Of a stretch of 64,000 nt of DNA, positions 59,725 through 64,000 are shown piece after piece. A model generated the notes under the pieces. It was not told where the DNA came from. It did not search any database and saw only the letters and a list, made by a program, of their open reading frames with translations. The DNA is taken from positions 56,952-120,951 of the forward strand of contig NZ_BAXB01000013.1 in assembly GCF_000698145.1 (NCBI RefSeq). Reading direction: 5' to 3'. The stretch is from Geomicrobium sp. JCM 19039 (GTDB taxonomy: Bacteria; Bacillota; Bacilli; Bacillales; Marinococcaceae). How positions within the stretch are numbered: position 1 is the stretch's first letter; every line of letters starts with the position of its first letter. A program made the position numbers and the translations under genes.

Positions 59725-59925
59725 CATTCTGCGCGCAAGTTTTGGCCATCTACGCGCAAGTTTGCTGGATTATCCTTAATTTGCCGGTTTCTTTGCTCAA
59801 CTTGCACGCAGATTCATCGAACTCGCGCGCAGATTTTAGCTTGAAGAGCGAGTGACATGTCGGCCCCGTTGGGGCCGAACCGAAATCGGTGTAAGTTCGG
59901 CGCGACCCGCGCCGACGGCCAGTTG
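59725..59925 (-). repeat. Composite intergenic repeat, copy 2 (inverted)
   Basis: The hairpins CGGCCCC-GTT-GGGGCCG (59861-59877) and TCGGCGCG-ACC-CGCGCCGA (59897-59915) follow a block with CGCGCAAGTTT, AACTTGCACGCAG and AACTCGCGCGCAGATT motifs (59733-59836). Read in reverse this is the layout at 8745-8945. A shorter version (CATGTCGGTCCCGTTGGGGCC) is at about 60090-60110, and a related GATGTCGG...GGTGCCGA segment at 63735-63801. No gene is seen in 59633-60461. Confidence 0.7.
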
Positions 59926-60461
59926 ATTCTTTGGGCGTGAGGCATGAGCTCAATCTGTTACCAAGTTTAAGAGATCTGTACTCAAGTTGGTCGTAAATTT
60001 CCGTTGAGCGGAAATGAGAAACAAACTAGGGCACAGATGAACGCAACTAGGTAACAGTTTCTCAGCGTTCCCTAGCCAAACATCGAGCGACATGTCGGTC
60101 CCGTTGGGGCCCAAACAAAACTAGTCCTGGCTTGTGCCGAGGGCATGCGTTTTTTCGTATTAGTTAAATAATACTATCGGTATGTCGATGTAAGGAAAAA
60201 GGGAGGGTGCACTATGTTAGAACTTATCCAAATTTTGTCGATTAATTACGAGTTATGAAAACATGCATTTTAAATTGAGTGATTTTTAGAGGATGTTTCG
60301 TTCAAGGCGACGAATATACAGAAAAGTTCTGTCGAAATAACGCACAAGGTGTCGGAAATTAGCGGTTAATCTCTTATTATCTAATTTAACTGGTATAAAA
60401 AAAAGAAGACAAATAAAATAGCATAAAGATGATGTTGATCCTGACTTTAAAGGGTGATGCT

Positions 60462-61552
60462 ATGGACAAGGAAAGTGAAGTTATTGGTGAGATTGGAAAA
60501 TGGTTTCGCCTTTTAATAGCCTTTGATATGGGTGGGGCAAGTGAAAAGAAGTACGAAATTGAAGCAATACTTAAAAAGTTGAACCCTTCTCATAAAACGT
60601 TGATGTACTTCAATCTTGTGGATTTTAAACATAAGTTGTCTTCAGGGGAAATTGTACACCAACCGAAGCTTTATGCAGAAGTAAAAGCCAACTTCGCTCT
60701 TACAGAAACCGATGAAGCTCTCCAATACTTGTATCATTACATGGAAGGTACCATTCAATTTAATTTAGAAAAATACGGACTTGCACTAAAGCATTATCGT
60801 CTAGCCGAAAAATCTATGCACAAGGTGAGTATGTTTGAGCAAGCGGAGTATTATTATCGTCTAGGCTGTAATTTGTACCGTATTGACCAGAATATCATCG
60901 CCATGAATTATTTAGACATGGCCTACAACATCTTTAAATCTAGTGATCAACATTTGAGAAAGCAATTGAATTGTTTACTCATTATGATTGGGATATATTC
61001 AGAAGCGGGTTCTTTCACGAGAGCCTCTGCAATTTATGGACAAGCATTTAATGAGGCAGCAGAGTTTCCATATCTTCAGTCGTTACTCATCCGAGCTGAG
61101 GCACTTAATCAGTATCGGCAAAAGAACTACGAAACTGCAAAACAGTTGTTTCGTGAAGCACTTCAGATTAGCGACCATTGTAAGACTGTTGTGGGTGCAA
61201 AGACGAAATTCAATCTAGCAAATATTCTCTTAAAACAAGGCAATTTAGCGAGCGGTCTTTCTTTACTGGATGAGATTGAGAGTGAGTTCGAGCAAAGTGG
61301 TTGAACGAATACATCGCAAAGTGTAAAGTGGCGCGAGGAATGTATGCTGAGAACGTGCCCAATATGGTACTTATACAAGAAGGGTTAAACATATTTGATA
61401 AAAACGGATTGTATTTTGATAAATCTGAGTTTGAAGATGAGCTTTCATCATTCTTTAAAAACAAGAATGATTACGAGCAAGCATTTAGCTATTTAAAACT
61501 GTCTAACCGTTCAAAGGAGCAACAGCATTTAGTAGCTGTTGAATCAATTTGA
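60462..61552 (+). CDS. Rap-like tetratricopeptide protein, one frameshift
   Basis: This is a helical TPR protein of about 363 residues after repair. The ATG at 60462 follows GGGTGAT. The N-terminal three-helix part (SEVIGEIGKWFRLLIAFDMGGA) matches the Rap family opening (xxVxxxLNxWYxxIxxxD), and TPR repeats follow (EQAEYYYRLGCNLYRIDQNIIAMNYLDMA, YETAKQLFREALQISDH). One missing base near 61300 turns EQSxWLNEYIAKCKVARG into a stop. Rap proteins dephosphorylate Spo0F or block response regulators and are controlled by Phr peptides. No phr gene is visible after it. Catalytic residues for phosphatase activity cannot be confirmed. Confidence 0.78.
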
Positions 61553-61704
61553 ATTCCTAGCAGCACCATAATTACGCGTGAAGGTAAAAAGACCACTCAT
61601 GATCTGCCTGAATCCTGCCACGTTGCTATGGTATGATCTGACTCGTCAAGCATCTGTTTTTCCGTACAAATCCCCACATAAAAATTTTTATGATAAAATC
61701 CCAA

Positions 61705-61741
61705 TAAAAGCGCCTCCCGACAACGGGAAAGGCGCTTTTAT
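61705..61741. terminator. Bidirectional terminator
   Basis: AAAAGCGCCT-ccc...ggg-AAAGGCGCTTTT with flanking A and T runs. It lies between the Rap-like gene and the lipoprotein gene. The rest of 61553-61917 has no gene. Confidence 0.8.
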
Positions 61742-61917
61742 CATTCATTAAATCTGTTGCGTTTTTGGCACGAATAATTGAGGTCTTCTAAAATATGAAC
61801 ACCATGTGTTTAAAAACTGACAAAACGATGACATGCCTTTCTAGGACTATATGCAGATGTTATATTAACACCATGAAGTGATCATAGATATTTAATTAAT
61901 ATAAGGAGTGAAGTTCT

Positions 61918-62262
61918 GTGAATAAATTATTATTGCCAATTATTGGTAGCTCAGTATTGCTACTTGCTGCTTGTGGTGGAGATGAAGCTCCCGAAGAAGA
62001 AGCTGCGACTGAAGAAGGAGAGCAAGTATTCACATTGGAAGAACTCGCTGAGTATGATGGACAAAATGGAAACGATGCGTATGTAGCAGTAGACGGCGTC
62101 GTTTACGATGTTACAGGTGTTGGCGCTTGGGAAGGCGGCGAGCACGCCCCTGCTGGCGGACTTGAAGCTGGCGGAGACCACACTGAAGAAATCGAAGCTT
62201 CTCCACACGGCACTTCAGTATTAGAAGACTTGCCAACTGTCGGTACACTTGAAGAAGAATAA
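61918..62262 (+). CDS. Cytochrome b5-like heme-binding domain lipoprotein
   Basis: This is a 114-residue lipoprotein with GTG start after AAGGAG. The lipobox is LLAACG (Cys about 19), followed by an acidic linker (EEEAATEEGE). The domain FTLEELAEYDGQNG...AYVAVDGVVYDVTG...WEGGEHAPAGG resembles bacterial cytochrome b5-like heme/steroid-binding proteins; the HxPxGG-type motif is EHAPAGG, and SPHG supplies a possible second His ligand. It is probably anchored on the outer face of the membrane, with a possible role in heme or electron transfer. A terminator follows closely. Confidence 0.8.
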   Translation: MNKLLLPIIGSSVLLLAACGGDEAPEEEAATEEGEQVFTLEELAEYDGQNGNDAYVAVDGVVYDVTGVGAWEGGEHAPAGGLEAGGDHTEEIEASPHGTSVLEDLPTVGTLEEE

Positions 62263-62275
62263 GCTATGAAATCTG

Positions 62276-62308
62276 ACCCTTTGGATCATATGATTCAAAG
62301 GGTTTTAT
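62276..62308 (+). terminator. Terminator after the b5-like lipoprotein
   Basis: ACCCTTTGGATCAT...ATGATTCAAAGGGT followed by TTTTAT, 14 bases after the stop. Confidence 0.8.
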
Positions 62309-62435
62309 ATGCGCGTAGTAGTCCCTACCCCCTTGTCGAAAAAAACTGTCGAGAAGTATTTGCGGATTGTATATAGAATTCGTGGTATAGTCTGAATGGA
62401 CAGAAAATTAAATCTTCTAAAAAGGGGAGAACAAA

Positions 62436-63577
62436 ATGAAAAAGCCATTCAGGTTCTTATCAGGTACGGCAGTGATTGCGGCAACGCTATTGTTAGGTGT
62501 TTCTACGACGGATGCGAGTGAAGGGGAAAAAGAAGCCTTTTTGATTGGGTTTGAAGAGATGACGATTATGGCTGATTTTATTGAAGAGAATGAAGAGGCA
62601 GAAGGTGCGCTTTTAGCAACGGTTGCGGATGAGGAAATTGCGATTGACGTGCTATATGAATTTGAACAAATTCCTGTGTTGTCGGTGGAAATGACAAAAG
62701 AAGATGTGAGCGAATTAAAAGGCGAAGAGAGCATTTCATACATTGAAGAAGACATTGAAGTTTCCATCTCTCAAACGATTCCGTGGGGCATTGACCGGGT
62801 TCAGGCAACAGCGGCACATAATCGCGGGATTACCGGGAATGGGGTGCGAGTAGCTGTACTAGATACGGGGATCTCGAGTCACCCGGATCTAAACATTCAA
62901 GGTGGGACAAGCTTTGTGCCTGGTGAGCCAGGCATTGCAGATGGTAACGGGCACGGCACTCATGTTGCGGGGACGATCGCGGCACTTGATAACAACATTG
63001 GCGTCTTAGGCGTCGCGCCAGACGTTGATTTGTTTGCAGTAAAGGTACTCGGTGCGAGTGGTTCCGGAAGCATTAGTGGCATTGCTCAAGGTTTGCAATG
63101 GTCAAGCAACAACAACATGGACGTTGCGAATATGAGCCTTGGCAGTCCGTTGCCGAGCCCGACGCTCGAGCAAGCGGTCAACCAAGCAACAAATAGTGGC
63201 GTTTTAGTCGTTGCCGCTTCTGGGAATTCAGGGGCGAGCTCAATCGGCTACCCAGCAAGATACCAAAATGCAATGGCAGTAGGTGCCACCGATCAGAATA
63301 ATAACCGTGCCAGCTTCTCGCAATTTGGCACGGGACTCGACATTATGGCCCCGGGTGTTGGCGTGCAAAGTACGTATCCTGGAAACGGCTACCGCAGCTA
63401 AGTGGCACATCGATGGCTGCTCCTCACGTTGCTGGTGTGGCAGCGCTCGTCATGAGTAACAATCCGTCTTGGTCTCCTGCCCAAGTACGAAGTCACTTAA
63501 ACCAAACCGCAACACCAATTGGTGCTTCCAACCAATATGGTAACGGCTTGGTCAATGCTAACGCTGCGACCGAGTAA
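62436..63577 (+). CDS. Subtilisin-family alkaline serine protease, one frameshift
   Basis: This secreted protease precursor has about 380 residues after repair. The ATG follows AAGGGGAG. A signal peptide (about 1-27) and an I9-type propeptide (about 28-111) precede a mature domain starting near [19 protein letters not shown]. The catalytic triad is Asp in VLDTGIS, His in GHGTHVAGT and Ser in [12 protein letters not shown]. The mature part is strikingly like the high-alkaline subtilisins (Savinase/M-protease) of B. clausii-group bacteria. A missing T near 63399 (CAGCTAAGTGG for CAGCTTAAGTGG) puts the nucleophile Ser out of frame; the rest continues cleanly to TAA at 63577. Confidence 0.93.
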
Positions 63578-64000
63578 GGGAAACGCTTGGTACTAAAGCA
63601 CGACGATGTCTTAGTGGCTCGTTATAAGTTGTATTAAAGAAATTCTATAGTTCTTGAGAGTATAACTGCATCAACCATTTTCTAGTCACTCGGCGCAAGG
63701 AAGTCCGCCACCCCCTTTCAGTCTCAAAGGCCAACGAGATGTCGGCAAAAGTCATTTCGAAGACCGTTCGGTTTATCTTCGGCACCTCCGGTGCCGATGG
63801 TTGCTAGCTCTTGGGGTTTATGTTAATGAAATAGAGCTAAACGTTCATAGAATTGCCGGGTATCCGGTATGTGGTGGTGATCTGTAGTGATCTAGATCGC
63901 CCAGTATTTTAACGCGGTCTAGATCGTTGCGGGTGCGATCTATATGGAATGAACTTAACATTTTCTTGATTTGCACTGTTGGGTGTTGGGTTGGAGGGTA
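63578..64000. other. Gene-free stretch with short repeats
   Basis: It contains the GATGTCGG...GGTGCCGA repeat relic (63735-63801) and a cluster of GATCTAGATCGC, GGTCTAGATCG and GCGATCTATAT motifs at 63888-63944. I see no coding region and no T-rich terminator for the protease gene. Confidence 0.45.

Overview
The window looks like chromosome of an alkaliphilic, low-to-mid GC Bacillaceae, most like Shouchella (the former Bacillus clausii group). The clues are a subtilisin closely resembling the high-alkaline proteases, a large S-layer protein with SLH domains, a Rap-type protein, Gram-positive lipoproteins, LPXTG and sortase anchoring, and strong GGAGG ribosome binding sites. The genus is an inference.

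Layout. 1-8705 is one plus-strand run for peptide use: a Dpp/Opp-type ABC transporter, an M20 peptidase, an SLC13-type permease and two tandem M20D amidohydrolases. 8706-18100 is the cell-surface region: a composite GC-rich repeat, an NlpC/P60-SLH hydrolase, a lipoprotein, the S-layer gene, a probable group II intron relic, and two small genes that each follow a promoter and a similar structured leader RNA. 18500-22916 holds a membrane protein, a peptide-binding lipoprotein, an M24 peptidase and a divergent LysR regulator. 22917-28900 is a graveyard of decayed integrase, IS256 transposase, phosphoesterase and S9 peptidase pieces, between small intact modules (metallo-beta-lactamase fold protein with TetR; CGNR regulator with alpha/beta hydrolase). 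28917-31962 is a BceAB-YxeA module without its two-component system. 33883-43254 is a xyloside locus: ROK repressor, three-gene sugar ABC importer, GH31 alpha-xylosidase, XylA and XylB, behind a promoter with a near-perfect operator and a cre site. 44204-47974 has membrane proteins and a large secreted metallophosphoesterase. 48800-59451 is a surface-adhesion locus: response regulator with activator domain, ~1,760-residue LPXTG adhesin, sortase, small protein and a very large hybrid sensor kinase. 60462-63577 has a Rap-like protein, a cytochrome b5-like lipoprotein and the alkaline protease.

A striking property is pervasive single-base indels. At least 15 genes are split by one to three, nearly all deletions and several in homopolymers. 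Undoing them restores normal family lengths, so I treat these genes as intact and suspect sequencing error. The most novel-looking signal is the pair of leader RNAs at 17023-17122 and 17567-17660, ahead of a small unrecognised protein family that has a third, decayed member at 28336-28596.
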